Shown one piece after another: positions 10,192 to 19,211 of a stretch of DNA of 64,000 nucleotides. The DNA lies in contig NZ_CP108458.1 of assembly GCF_036242395.1 (NCBI RefSeq), forward strand, positions 6,634,001-6,698,000, in the 5' to 3' direction. The notes below the pieces were generated by a model. That model was not told the origin of the DNA. It searched no databases and saw only the letters and a program-made list of their open reading frames with translations. Within the stretch, counting starts at the first letter, position 1. Each line of letters begins with the position of its first letter. Position numbers and translations under genes: made by a program. Source of the stretch: Kitasatospora sp. NBC_01266. Lineage in GTDB: Bacteria; Actinomycetota; Actinomycetes; Streptomycetales; Streptomycetaceae.

Positions 10192-10626
10192 ATGAACGAG
10201 ACGGTGCACAGCGGGTTCCGGCTCGCGGCGGTGTTCGACATGGTGGATCCGGTGACCGGGCCGGGGTTCCGCGAGGACCACCTGCGGCTGGCGGACGGGT
10301 CCGAGCGGGCGGCCGTCGCCGACTACCTGCGGTCGGCGGCGGCGGTGCTGCTGACCCCGATGCTGATGGACGACGTGCTCTCGCCGGAGCGGCGCGGGGT
10401 GGTGCCGATGGGCTTCCGCACCGACGGGGAGTGGATCTGGACCGACACCATCACGTACTACCTCGACGAGTACGGGCTGGCCCCCGAGTCGGGCCTGCTC
10501 GCGCACGTCCGCACGCGTCTGGAGGCGCCCCGGGTCGAGCCGAGCGCCGAGGTGCTGGAGCGGGCGGTCGACTTCGTCCTGACGCCGCCGGAGCCGGCGG
10601 GCGACCCGGTCTGGAACATCGGCTAG
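10192..10626 (+). CDS. Small protein behind the toxin gene, candidate immunity protein
   Basis: A 144-residue soluble protein starts at ATG 10192 behind a GAGGAGCGAGCGG ribosome site. I do not recognise its family with confidence. It is acidic, has no signal peptide or membrane segment, and carries a central GFRTDGEWIWTDTITYYL stretch. It lies 128 bp downstream of the giant toxin-like gene on the same strand, which is where immunity genes of polymorphic toxins are normally found. The immunity role rests only on position and size; it could instead be a small T7SS accessory or chaperone. Confidence 0.6.
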   Translation: MNETVHSGFRLAAVFDMVDPVTGPGFREDHLRLADGSERAAVADYLRSAAAVLLTPMLMDDVLSPERRGVVPMGFRTDGEWIWTDTITYYLDEYGLAPESGLLAHVRTRLEAPRVEPSAEVLERAVDFVLTPPEPAGDPVWNIG

Positions 10627-10698
10627 CAGCGGGGCTGAACCCTGGCCGCCCTGCCGTCCGTCACTCCGGGCAGGAGCGTTGTCGAGGGGCAGGGGACG

Positions 10699-12225
10699 AT
10701 GGTGGGCAAGGAAGAGAGCGGCGCGGGTGAGCAGGCCGGTTCCGGGTACCGGCTGCCGGCGGTGAGCTGGGCGTTCGAGGAGGAGGGCGAGCCGGAGGCG
10801 GAGCAGGCCGCCCCCGAGCGGCCGCACGCGGAGCCGGCGGTGCCCGCCGAGCCCGCGGCCGCCGCGCCGCAGGCCGCCGAGCCCGAGCCTGAGCCCGAGC
10901 CCGAGCCCGGGTCCGCCGAGGCCACCACCGGCGTGCTCGGACGCATCGTCCTCGGCGGTGCCGGGACGGCGTCGGCCGGCGGCCCGCCCGCGGCCGGGGT
11001 GGTCGCGGTCGTCGGCGCGAGCGCCGAACTCGGCGAGCTCGAAGCCGTGTCCGAAGCCGCCCCCGACTCCGCAGCCGAGGCCGAGGCGCGGCCGGGTCGC
11101 GTCTCCAAGCCGATGATCGCGGCGGCCGTCGCGGTGGGTCTGGTGCTGGTCGGCGTGCCGCTGGTGATCAGTCAGCTGGGCGGCCCCACTCCGCCGCACC
11201 GGCCGACCCAGGGCGGTGCCCCGCTCGGCTACAGCCAGCAGGGCCCGAACGGCGGCAACGGCTTCGTGCCCGGCTTCGACTCGCACGGCGACACCGGCGG
11301 CTCTCCGATCCCACCCGGCCAGCCGGCCGGCGCCGCGGCTCCGGTGGCGGCGACCGACTCGGGCTCGCCCAGCCCCTCGGGCCAGCCGGCGAACGGCTCC
11401 GGCGGCGGCTCAGGTGGCTCGGGTGGTTCGAGCGGTGGTGGCGGCACCGGGAGCGCCGGGCAGCCGCAGTCCAAGTCGGTCGGCGGGTCGAAGCCCGGCG
11501 GCGGCTCGGGCGGCTCGGGCGGCTCGGGCGGCTCGGGCGGCTCGGGCGGCTCGGGTGGTTCGAGCGGTGGTGGCGGCACCGGTGGTGGCGGCGGTACCAG
11601 CGGCGGTGGCGGCACCGGTGGCGGCGCCCCCCAGCAGCAGTCCGCCCCGCAGCAGCCGACCCAGCCCGCCAGCCCCAACCCCAAACTGCCCCCGATGGGC
11701 CCCGGCCCGGTGGTCCCGCCCTCGGCGCCCGCCCCCGTGGTCGCGGTGGCCGGCCCGTTCTGCGGCGGCAGCGGCGTCAAGTACCGGACGGACAACTGGT
11801 ACACCCAGGGCCAGTCCGGCTGGACGACCAACTCCGGTGGCTGGAGCGGAAACGGCTGCAACGGCCAGTACAACTCGATGCCGATGTCGGGCTCGCACGG
11901 GGACTACGGCAACGACGCCGTCTGGACCTTCCAGGTCGGCTCCGTCAAGAGCTGCGACCTGGCCGTCTACATCCCGGCCAGCGGCGACATCATGAAGGTC
12001 GGCGGCAACCCGTCGTTCTACACGGTCAACAACGGCGCCGGCAGCATCGGCTCGTTCTCGATCAACCAGACCGCCAGCCAGGGCCAGTGGGTGGACGAGG
12101 GCAGCTTCCCCTACAACGGCATGATCTACGTGACGCTGCACGACCGGGGCATCGACTGGACCGACACCGCCAAGACCTACGCGCACCACGCCGCCGACGC
12201 CATCAAGGCCACCTGCACGTCCTGA
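10699..12225 (+). CDS. Membrane-anchored golvesin C-terminal-like domain protein
   Basis: This 508-residue protein has a cytosolic N-terminal half rich in Glu, Pro and Ala (including an EPEPEPEPEP run near 61-70), one membrane segment at about 139-160, an extended Gly/Ser linker near 230-315, and an extracellular C-terminal domain from about 350. The last part (YRTDNWYTQGQSGW, then SFSINQTASQGQWVDEGSF, then HHAADAIKATC) matches the pattern of golvesin C-terminal-like domains: a Q-rich strand, the W-x-x-x-G-x-F motif and a terminal ADAI. Such domains bind or decorate extracellular polymers. The gene sits between the toxin-like gene and the EccA-like gene, so a surface function linked to the T7SS is plausible but inferred. 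The start ATG follows AGGGGACG. Confidence 0.7.
   Translation: MVGKEESGAGEQAGSGYRLPAVSWAFEEEGEPEAEQAAPERPHAEPAVPAEPAAAAPQAAEPEPEPEPEPGSAEATTGVLGRIVLGGAGTASAGGPPAAGVVAVVGASAELGELEAVSEAAPDSAAEAEARPGRVSKPMIAAAVAVGLVLVGVPLVISQLGGPTPPHRPTQGGAPLGYSQQGPNGGNGFVPGFDSHGDTGGSPIPPGQPAGAAAPVAATDSGSPSPSGQPANGSGGGSGGSGGSSGGGGTGSAGQPQSKSVGGSKPGGGSGGSGGSGGSGGSGGSGGSSGGGGTGGGGGTSGGGGTGGGAPQQQSAPQQPTQPASPNPKLPPMGPGPVVPPSAPAPVVAVAGPFCGGSGVKYRTDNWYTQGQSGWTTNSGGWSGNGCNGQYNSMPMSGSHGDYGNDAVWTFQVGSVKSCDLAVYIPASGDIMKVGGNPSFYTVNNGAGSIGSFSINQTASQGQWVDEGSFPYNGMIYVTLHDRGIDWTDTAKTYAHHAADAIKATCTS
11503..11556 (+). repeat. 9-bp tandem repeat (ggctcgggc)x6 in Gly/Ser linker
   Basis: Six tandem 9-bp units (the last ending in t) encode GSG tripeptides in the extracellular linker of the golvesin-like protein. 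It is a likely slippage site that would change linker length without a frameshift. Confidence 0.9.
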
Positions 12226-12292
12226 CCACCTCCCCAGCTCCACCCCCATCACCACCCGAGAACACCACCCCGAACGAAGGGAACCCCTGGCC

Positions 12293-15200
12293 ATGTCGCG
12301 CCCGGTGCTGACGGTCTGCGCGGAGCAGCGGGAGTCCGGCTCCTACCGCACGATCGGTGAAGCCCTGCAGGCCGCCCGCAGCGGTGCGGTGATCTCGGTG
12401 CGCCCCGGCCGCTACGAGGAGAACCTGGTGATCACCAAGATGGTCACCATCACCGCCGAGGACGTGCGCGGCAGCGTGCGGATCAGCCCCAGGCGCGGAG
12501 CGGTGGTCCAAGTGGTGGCGGAGGCGGTGCAGTTGAACGGCCTGGTGCTGCACGGCCAGGACGACGACCTGCCGACGGTGGACGTGCCGCGCGGCCAACT
12601 GGCGATGCAGGACTGCGAGGTGGTCGGCAACTCGTGGACGGCGGTGCTGACCCGCCAGCAGGGCGTGCTGGCGATGCGCGGCTGCCGGGTGATCAACGCG
12701 GCCGGCGCCGGGCTGGTGGAGACCTCCAGCGGTACCAGCGTGATCGAGGACAGCGTGATCGAACACCTGGGCACCTCCGCCCTGGTGATCGGCGAGCGGG
12801 CCAACCCCACGGTGCGGCGCTGCGTGCTGCGTGACGCGCGCGGCAACGGCGTCTGCGCCAACGGCGAGGCCCGCGGGGTGATCGAGGACTGCGAGATCTC
12901 GGCCACCGACAAGCCGGCCGTGGCGCTGGAGGAGAACAGCACCACCCGCCTGCTGCGCACCGAGATCCGGGACAGCGCGCTCGGCGTCTACATCTCCTCC
13001 AACTCCCGGGTCGAGCTGGAGGAATGCACCGTCACCGGGGTGCGCGGGCACGGGATCGTGCTGGCCGGCGGCACCGACCCGGTGCTGCGCGGCTGCCGCG
13101 CGGTGCGCACCCAGGGCCACGGCCTGCACATCGGCGGGCGTTCCCGGGGCACCTTCGAGAACTGCGAGGTGGTCTCCGCCGCCGAGGTGGGCATCCACGT
13201 CGGCGAGTCGTCCGGTCCCACGCTGGTGCGCGTGGTGGTGCGCGACAGCGGCACGGACGGCGTGGAGCTGACCGGCGAGAGCAGTGCCGAGTTCGACCGC
13301 CTGGAGGTGTACGACGCTTCGGGCGCGGGGGTGGTGATCCGCGAGGGCGCCAACCCGCTGCTGCGCCGGATCACGGTGACCGCCGCGGCCGGCAACGGCG
13401 TCGAGGTGCTGCACGACGGGCGCGGGCGGCTGGAGGGCGCCACCGTGCTGGACGCCGGCCAGGCGGGCGTGCGGATCCACGACGGCGGCAACACCTACCT
13501 CGGCGGCTGCACGGTGCGCTCCAGCGTCGCCGCCGGGATCTCGATCGGCGCGGAGGGCATCGCCACGCTGCGCGACTGCGAGAGCGCGGAGAACGGCTTC
13601 GACGGGGTCAGCGTGGAGCGCGGCGGCGAGCTGACCGCGACCAGGTCCAGGCTGCGCTCCAACCGGCGGCACGGGCTGCACCTGCTGGCCGGCTCCCGGG
13701 CGACCCTGACGGACTGCCAGCTGATCGACAACACGGTGGACGGCGCCCGGGTGGAGTCCGCCGAGCCGGTGCGGCTCAACGACTGCCTGGTCGCCGAGAA
13801 CCAGGGCTCGGGGCTGCGGCAGAGCGAGCCGAGCGAGCGGCTCTCGGTGGAGAACCTGGAGAGCCGGGACAACCGCTCGACGGACGCCTACGGCACCGCC
13901 ACCGCCGCGCCGGCCACCGCCGAGGACGGCACCGAGCAGGACGACGCGGAACCGGGCGCCCAGCCGGTCCAGCCGGGGCCCGAGGAGCAGGGCCCGCAGG
14001 CCGTGCTGCAGACGCTGATCGGGCTGGAGGCGGTCAAGGAGCAGGTCGCCACCCTGGTCAACCTCAACAAGCTGGCCAAGCGCCGCGAGCAGGCCGGCAT
14101 GCCGGCCCTGCCGATGAGCCGGCACCTGGTCTTCGCGGGCCCGCCCGGTACCGGTAAGACCACGGTGGCCCGGCTCTACGGCGCGATCCTGGCGGAGCTG
14201 GGCGTGCTGCGCAGCGGCCACCTGGTCGAGGTGGCCCGCGCCGACCTGGTCGCCTCGATCATCGGTGGCACCGCGCTGAAGACCACCGAGGTGGTCAAGG
14301 AGGCGTTCGGCGGGGTGCTCTTCATCGACGAGGCCTACACCCTGTCGGCCGGCTCCGGTGGCACCGGACCGGACTTCGGGCGGGAGGCGATCGACACCCT
14401 GGTCAAGCTGATGGAGGACCACCGCGAGGACCTGGTGGTGATCGTGGCCGGATACGAGGCGGAGATCCGCGAGTTCCTGGCCTCCAACCCGGGCCTGGCC
14501 TCCCGGTTCAGCCGCACCGTCGAGTTCGAGAACTACAGCGTGGAGGAACTGGCCACCATCGTGGAGCGGGCGGCGGTCGGGCACGGCTACGAACTCGCCG
14601 AGGGCACCATGGAGGTGCTCGCCGTGCACTTCGAACAGATGCCCAGGGGAGCCGACTTCGGCAACGGCCGGGCCGCCCGCAAGGTCTTCGAGGAGATGGT
14701 GGACCGGCAGGCCTCCCGGCTCGCGCTGCTGGAGAGCTTCAACAACGCCGAACTCGCCCTGCTGCTCCCCGAGGACGTCGACGAGCAGGCGGCGGCTTCG
14801 CTGGCCCGCGCCGCGGCCGGCGTCGAGGAGCCCGAAGCGCCCGGTCTGCTGGAGCAGTTGCGCGACATGGTCGGCCTGACCGAGGCCAAGGAGCAGGTCG
14901 AGGACCTGGTCAACCTCACCCTGCAGACCCGCCGCCGGGTCGAGGCCGGGCTGCCCGCCCCGCAGATCAGCCATCACGTGGTCTTCGCCGGCCCGCCCGG
15001 TACCGGTAAGACCACGGTGGCCCGGCTCTACGGCCAACTGCTCGCCGAACTGGGTGTGTTGCCGACCGGCCAGCTGATCGAGACGGCCCGCGCCGACCTG
15101 GTCGGCCGCTACATCGGCCACACCGCCCAGTTGACCCGGGACGCCTTCGAACGGGCCCGTGGCGGCGTGCTGTTCATCGACGAGGCCTACACCCTGACCC

Positions 15201-15658
15201 CCCGCAACGGCAGTGGCAGCGACTTCGGCCAGGAGGCGGTGGACACCCTGATGAAGCTGATGGAGGACCACCGGGACGAGGTGGTGGTGATCGTGGCCGG
15301 CTACCAGGAGGAGATGGCCGGCTTCCTGGCCTCCAACCCGGGCCTGGCCTCCCGGTTCTCCCGGGAGATCACCTTCGCGCACTACGCGGACGAGGAACTG
15401 GTCACCATCGTGCGCAAGCAGGCCGAGTCGGCCGGCTACCACTGCACGCCGGAGACCATCGTGGCGCTCGGCGAGCTGTTCGCCTCGGTGTCGCGCGACC
15501 GGACCTTCGGCAACGGCCGGTTCGCCCGGCAGACCCTGGAGTCGATGATCACCCGGCAGGCCGGCCGACTGGCCAAGCTGGACGTGGCGGACCTGGCGGA
15601 GCTGAGCGCGCTGCTGCCGCAGGACCTCCCGGTGCAGCGGATCGGCAGCCTGGCGTGA
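12293..15658 (+). CDS. Parallel beta-helix protein fused to two EccA/CbxX-type AAA+ ATPase domains
   Basis: This is a 1121-residue protein. Residues about 20-540 consist of repeated right-handed beta-helix turns with recurrent motifs such as GVxIxxGxxP and LRxCxV. Two AAA+ domains of the CbxX/CfqX class follow. The P-loops are GPPGTGKT at 616-623 and 900-907, and each domain has a Walker B GVLFIDEAYTL and a sensor region ASNPGLASRF. EccA ATPases of ESX secretion have one such AAA+ domain; here there are two, with the beta-helix in place of the usual TPR region. The DNA around the two P-loops is nearly identical. The mycosin gene starts within its stop (GTGA overlap), so the two are translationally coupled. 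The likely role is an assembly or disassembly ATPase for T7SS substrates or complexes. Confidence 0.8.
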   Translation: MSRPVLTVCAEQRESGSYRTIGEALQAARSGAVISVRPGRYEENLVITKMVTITAEDVRGSVRISPRRGAVVQVVAEAVQLNGLVLHGQDDDLPTVDVPRGQLAMQDCEVVGNSWTAVLTRQQGVLAMRGCRVINAAGAGLVETSSGTSVIEDSVIEHLGTSALVIGERANPTVRRCVLRDARGNGVCANGEARGVIEDCEISATDKPAVALEENSTTRLLRTEIRDSALGVYISSNSRVELEECTVTGVRGHGIVLAGGTDPVLRGCRAVRTQGHGLHIGGRSRGTFENCEVVSAAEVGIHVGESSGPTLVRVVVRDSGTDGVELTGESSAEFDRLEVYDASGAGVVIREGANPLLRRITVTAAAGNGVEVLHDGRGRLEGATVLDAGQAGVRIHDGGNTYLGGCTVRSSVAAGISIGAEGIATLRDCESAENGFDGVSVERGGELTATRSRLRSNRRHGLHLLAGSRATLTDCQLIDNTVDGARVESAEPVRLNDCLVAENQGSGLRQSEPSERLSVENLESRDNRSTDAYGTATAAPATAEDGTEQDDAEPGAQPVQPGPEEQGPQAVLQTLIGLEAVKEQVATLVNLNKLAKRREQAGMPALPMSRHLVFAGPPGTGKTTVARLYGAILAELGVLRSGHLVEVARADLVASIIGGTALKTTEVVKEAFGGVLFIDEAYTLSAGSGGTGPDFGREAIDTLVKLMEDHREDLVVIVAGYEAEIREFLASNPGLASRFSRTVEFENYSVEELATIVERAAVGHGYELAEGTMEVLAVHFEQMPRGADFGNGRAARKVFEEMVDRQASRLALLESFNNAELALLLPEDVDEQAAASLARAAAGVEEPEAPGLLEQLRDMVGLTEAKEQVEDLVNLTLQTRRRVEAGLPAPQISHHVVFAGPPGTGKTTVARLYGQLLAELGVLPTGQLIETARADLVGRYIGHTAQLTRDAFERARGGVLFIDEAYTLTPRNGSGSDFGQEAVDTLMKLMEDHRDEVVVIVAGYQEEMAGFLASNPGLASRFSREITFAHYADEELVTIVRKQAESAGYHCTPETIVALGELFASVSRDRTFGNGRFARQTLESMITRQAGRLAKLDVADLAELSALLPQDLPVQRIGSLA

Positions 15659-17046
15659 GGGGTTCGCGGCGCCGGCGGGTCGGGACGCCGGGCTCGGCGG
15701 CGACGGCGGGCACGGTCGCGCTGCTGGTCGGCGGTCTGCTGCTGCCGGTGGCGGCGGGTGCGGCGTGGGCCGACGGGTCGGGCGGCGGGTCCGCCACGCT
15801 CTCCGGTGCGGCTCCGACGTCCGGTTCGGCCGCGCCGTCCGGCTCCGCGTCGCCGGCGCCGGGGGACACCCTGCCCGGGGTCACCCAGGTGCTCGCCAGC
15901 GCGAACGGGCAGCAGCCGGCCTGCCTGACCGCCTCGACCAAGGACAACCGGCTCACCCCCTGGCCGCAGACCTTCCTGCGGCCCGACCAGGTCTGGCCGC
16001 TGACCCAGGGCGCGGGGGTCACCGTCGCGGTGCTCGGCTCGGGGGTGGCCGACGGCACCGGGCTGCTGTCCGGCCGGCTCGACCGCGCCGCCAAGCTGTC
16101 CGGCGGCGGCGACCCGGCGCAGGACTGCGTCGGGCACGGCAGCTTCCTGGCCGCGCTGATCGCCGCCGGCCAGCGCCCCGGCGTGGGCTTCGCCGGTATC
16201 GCGCCGGGTGCCCGGATCCTCGCGGTGGGCGTCACCGACAACACCGGCGCCAGCACCGCCGACCTGCTCGCCCAGGGCATCCGGGCCGCCGCCGACCAGG
16301 GCGCGCGGGTGATCGACGTGGGGGTGACCGTCCCGGCCGGCAGTGACGCGCTGGCGGCGGCGGTGCACGAGGCGGTCGGCAAGGGTGCGCTGGTCATCGC
16401 TCCGGCGGCGCCGGACCCGGTGCCCGGGGCGCAGGCCGGCGGCGCCTCGGCAGCACCCGCGCCGGTCTTTCCGGCGGCCTATCCCGAGGTCCTCTCGGTG
16501 CGCGACCTGGGCCCGGGCGGCACGCTGGCGCAGAGCGGGGGGTCGGCGGTGGGCGGCCGGGTCGACCTGGCCGCCCCCGGCGACGCGGTGATGGGCGTCG
16601 GGCCGAGCGGCGGCGGCTACTACACGGGGGCCGGGCCCAGCTTCGCCACCGCCTTCGTGGCGGGCTCGGCCGCTCTGGTGCTCGGCTACCAGCCGAAGTT
16701 GACGGAGAGTCAGCTGATCGGCCGACTGGAGGCCACCGCCTACCGGTCGGGGGGCGCGGTGCCCGACCCGCAGGTCGGCTACGGCTCGGTGGACCCGGTC
16801 GCGGCCGTCACCACTGTGCTGCCCCAGCCGCAGTCCACACCGTCCGCCGCCCCCGCCGCGTCCCCCTCCCCGCTCGCCGTGCCGCCCGCCCGGCCGGCCT
16901 CCGCCGCACCCCGCCAGGCCGGGGGCGTGGCGCTGGGCGCGCTGGGCGTGGTCGCGCTGGTCGCGCTGGGCGCGGTGGTCGTCCCCCGGGGCCGCGCTCG
17001 CGGCTGGCGCCCGCCGCAGACCGGTGCGGACGGGGAGCCGGAGTAG
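15655..17046 (+). CDS. mycP: Mycosin-like subtilisin-family protein (T7SS-associated), catalytic Asp replaced
   Basis: This 463-residue protein has mycosin layout: a signal peptide (Arg-rich start, hydrophobic core, AAGAAWA end), an S8 protease domain, a Pro/Ala-rich stretch and a C-terminal membrane segment near 422-445 followed by basic residues. The catalytic His lies in DCVGHGS (H161) and the Ser in GPSFATAFVAG (S329). The first motif, normally VAVxDSGV, reads VAVLGSGV, so Gly128 stands where the Asp is expected; the closest acidic residue is D133. The fold is therefore clear but proteolytic activity is doubtful. The GTG start overlaps the stop of the AAA+ gene by 4 bp. Mycosins process T7SS substrates and stabilise the ESX membrane complex, and a structural role would not need the triad. 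The gene symbol names the family, not a proven ortholog. Confidence 0.8.
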   Translation: MRGSRRRRVGTPGSAATAGTVALLVGGLLLPVAAGAAWADGSGGGSATLSGAAPTSGSAAPSGSASPAPGDTLPGVTQVLASANGQQPACLTASTKDNRLTPWPQTFLRPDQVWPLTQGAGVTVAVLGSGVADGTGLLSGRLDRAAKLSGGGDPAQDCVGHGSFLAALIAAGQRPGVGFAGIAPGARILAVGVTDNTGASTADLLAQGIRAAADQGARVIDVGVTVPAGSDALAAAVHEAVGKGALVIAPAAPDPVPGAQAGGASAAPAPVFPAAYPEVLSVRDLGPGGTLAQSGGSAVGGRVDLAAPGDAVMGVGPSGGGYYTGAGPSFATAFVAGSAALVLGYQPKLTESQLIGRLEATAYRSGGAVPDPQVGYGSVDPVAAVTTVLPQPQSTPSAAPAASPSPLAVPPARPASAAPRQAGGVALGALGVVALVALGAVVVPRGRARGWRPPQTGADGEPE

Positions 17047-17056
17047 CTCGCGCAAA

Positions 17057-17081
17057 CGCCCCCGGCCGGCGGCCGGGGGCG
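17057..17081. terminator. Hairpin between convergent mycosin and MinD-like genes
   Basis: A perfect 11-bp stem (cgcccccggcc with ggccgggggcg) encloses a 3-nt loop and lies just after the mycosin stop and before the MinD-like stop. It has no clear U-run, as is usual in high-GC actinomycetes, and can serve both strands. Confidence 0.7.
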
Positions 17082-17095
17082 CCGACTCGGAGACC

Positions 17096-18406
17096 CTACC
17101 GGCCGGCCGGGCCCCAGGGGACGGGCAGCAGTTGGGGGTGCCCGGCCATCGACTCGCCGACCAGGGCGGCCAGTTCCAGGCAGGCCTGGCGGGCCTTGGG
17201 GCGCAGCCGGGCCGGGTCCAGCTCGTCGGCCGAGGTGAGGTGGCCGTCGGCGGGGAGCAGCACGACGGACCGGCAGCGGGCGCCGAAGTGAGCGGCCAAC
17301 TCGGGGGCGGACAGCGGGCGATCGGACCCGCTCGCCGTGGCGGTCCGGATCACGGTGATCGCGGTGCGGAGCAGCTCCGCCTGGCCCTGCGCGATCAACT
17401 CGTCCAGCAACTGGTCGGTCTGCGCCGCGCCGGCCACCGAGGCGCTGGTGCAGATCACCAACTGGTCGGCGAGTTCGACCGCCGCCCCGCGCACGCCGTC
17501 CGCCGCCGCGCCGGCCTCGCCGATGATCACCGGGTACTGGCTGCTCAGCGTCGCCATCACCTGCCGGTAGCCGTACTCGTCCAAGCCACCCGGCACACCC
17601 GGCAGTTCGGCCAGCACCTCGAGGCCGCTGGCGGCGCGCGAGCTGAACCGGCGCAGCTCCGGGTAGCTGGTCAGTGCGGGGAGCGCCGCCAGCAGGTCGC
17701 CCAGCGTGTGCGGGTGCTCCCGCCGCACCCGGGCGCCCAGCGGCACCGCCGACGGGTCGCCCGCCGGGTCGCCGGCCGGGTGCGGCGCGGCGAGGTCGAG
17801 GGCGATCACCCGGTCGGGCCGGTGCGTGGCCAGCAGGGTGCCCAGGGCCAGGGTGACGGCGCTCCGCCCGGCCTGCGCCGACCGGCCGAGCACCGCGATC
17901 CGGTGGCAGCCGAACAGCGGGGTGCGGATCCGCTCCAGCCGCTGCCGCTCCTCCTGCCCGCCACCGGTGAACGGCAGCCGCAGCGAGCGGGGGCCGCGCG
18001 AGCCGGCCCGGCGCAGCAGCCGCTCGGTGGACAGCTCCAGCGCGGCGGCCCGTCCGAGCGTGGGATCGGCGGGCGGGACGGGCTGGGCCGCCGGCGACCC
18101 GGGTGCCGGCAGCGGCGCCGGGCCCGATCCGGCCGGAGCCCCCGGGATTTCTCCCGGCCGGGCCGTCGGCACAGTCCGTTCGGCGGGCGGGATGAGCACG
18201 GTGCCCAGCGGGTTCAGCGCCGGCCGGGCGGGCAGCGGCACCGGCTCGGGCCAGCTGGCGGGGGTGTAGTCGGGCGCGGCGTCCGGTCCCTGGTCCGGCC
18301 CGGGCCGCAGCGCGCCCATGGCCGAGCCCATGGCGCCGGGGCCGCCGTTGCCGGGGGTACTGCCCGGGCCCGCCGACCGCGCGAAGCCGTCGAAATGAAC
18401 CGTCAC
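17096..18406 (-). CDS. MinD/ParA-like T7SS-associated ATPase-fold protein with altered P-loop
   Basis: This 436-residue protein has a long Pro/Gly/Ala-rich N-terminus (to about 190), then a MinD/ParA-like domain beginning RIAVLGRSAQAGRSAVTLAL. The deviant Walker A of this family (KGGxGKT) is replaced by GRSAQAGRS, with Arg instead of the catalytic Lys. Later parts (VIALDLA, YPVIIGEAG, LVICTSASVAGAAQTDQLL) fit the Walker A', switch and base-binding strands. Similar proteins occur in ESX loci (EspI-like). I chose GTG 18406 because GGAGG lies 5 nt upstream; an in-frame ATG at 18436 has no such site. It converges on the mycosin gene. A regulatory or scaffold role is more likely than strong ATPase activity. 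Confidence 0.75.
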   Translation of the reverse strand: MTVHFDGFARSAGPGSTPGNGGPGAMGSAMGALRPGPDQGPDAAPDYTPASWPEPVPLPARPALNPLGTVLIPPAERTVPTARPGEIPGAPAGSGPAPLPAPGSPAAQPVPPADPTLGRAAALELSTERLLRRAGSRGPRSLRLPFTGGGQEERQRLERIRTPLFGCHRIAVLGRSAQAGRSAVTLALGTLLATHRPDRVIALDLAAPHPAGDPAGDPSAVPLGARVRREHPHTLGDLLAALPALTSYPELRRFSSRAASGLEVLAELPGVPGGLDEYGYRQVMATLSSQYPVIIGEAGAAADGVRGAAVELADQLVICTSASVAGAAQTDQLLDELIAQGQAELLRTAITVIRTATASGSDRPLSAPELAAHFGARCRSVVLLPADGHLTSADELDPARLRPKARQACLELAALVGESMAGHPQLLPVPWGPAGR

Positions 18407-18565
18407 GTGCCCTCCGCCTTCCGGTACGTCCAGCACCCCCGTCCACTCAGGGAGAACGGGCCTGCGGGCCTTGCCGGTTCATTCGAATATGGCTGGTCAG
18501 CCTGCTGAACCCGACGACCACCCGCTACCGTCACTCCTGGGTGGCACTCCTTACCGGATGCCATG

Positions 18566-18597
18566 ACAGGTCGATAGGTCGACAGGTCGACAGGGTC
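18566..18597 (+). repeat. 8-bp tandem repeats (acaggtcg) in a divergent promoter region
   Basis: Four 8-bp units (acaggtcg, ataggtcg, acaggtcg, acagggtc) lie between the divergent MinD-like gene and the small gene at 18652. Direct repeats with a period below 11 bp at this place could be a regulator binding site, but no known operator is recognised. Confidence 0.6.
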
Positions 18598-18651
18598 AGG
18601 CCCGCAGCCGGGCGGAAGTCCCGCCACGGGACAGTGGGGAGAGAGGCACCG

Positions 18652-19017
18652 ATGTCACCGGACGATTCGTCCGCGAGAGCGCGCCAGCTCATCGCGTCCT
18701 GGCTGGAGGTGTCGCCGGACAGCCGGCCGGGGCCGCCCGCGCTGCCGGTCCCGCAGGGCGCGGCAGCCGAGGTGATCGCCACCGCCCGGCGGATCGCCCT
18801 GCCCGACCTGCCGGACCTGCCCGCCGAGCACTCGCACCCGAACGCGCCGCCCGAGCTGCTGCGGCTGGCGATGGCGCTGGTGGTGGACGAGCACCCGTCC
18901 GCCGCCACCTGGTTCGCGGCGGACCGCACCGAGTTGGCCCGCTGGGTCGCGATGCTGATCGAACACCGGGGGGAGGACGGCGTTCAGGACCTGGTCCGGG
19001 CGCTCAACCAGGGCTGA
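18652..19017 (+). CDS. Small hypothetical protein next to T7SS genes
   Basis: This 121-residue protein begins at ATG 18652 with a GGGGAGAGAG ribosome site 6-7 nt upstream; longer readings of the same frame have no such site. It is mostly helical by composition, with an N-terminal basic helix (SSARARQLIASWLEV), a Pro-rich middle and a C-terminal region rich in Leu, Ala and Trp. It has no membrane segment. I do not recognise the family. It is divergent from the MinD-like gene and may share its regulatory region. Confidence 0.65.
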   Translation: MSPDDSSARARQLIASWLEVSPDSRPGPPALPVPQGAAAEVIATARRIALPDLPDLPAEHSHPNAPPELLRLAMALVVDEHPSAATWFAADRTELARWVAMLIEHRGEDGVQDLVRALNQG

Positions 19018-19211
19018 GCCGATCCGTTCGGGCCGTCGGGCCATTGGGGCGTTGGGCCGTTGGCCGGACGTTGGTGGCTCCTTGGTGCAATCTTGGTGTT
19101 CTCCGGCAGTGTGGATGTCATCGAGGCCGGCACGTCTGTCCGGTCTGGTCAGGCGGTCTGCCTGGCCCTGTCAGGCCCGCATCGAGGCCCGCCGGATCCG
19201 AGAGGTAGTGC

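Noticed and set aside
12203..15442. Long minus-strand open frame opposite the AAA+ gene
   Set aside because: It is His/Ala/Val-rich with no motif; the plus-strand frame has two complete AAA+ domains.
17024..18508. Plus-strand open frame of 494 codons opposite the MinD-like gene
   Set aside because: The minus-strand frame has the MinD-like strands and a strong ribosome site; the plus frame is Arg/Gly-rich noise.
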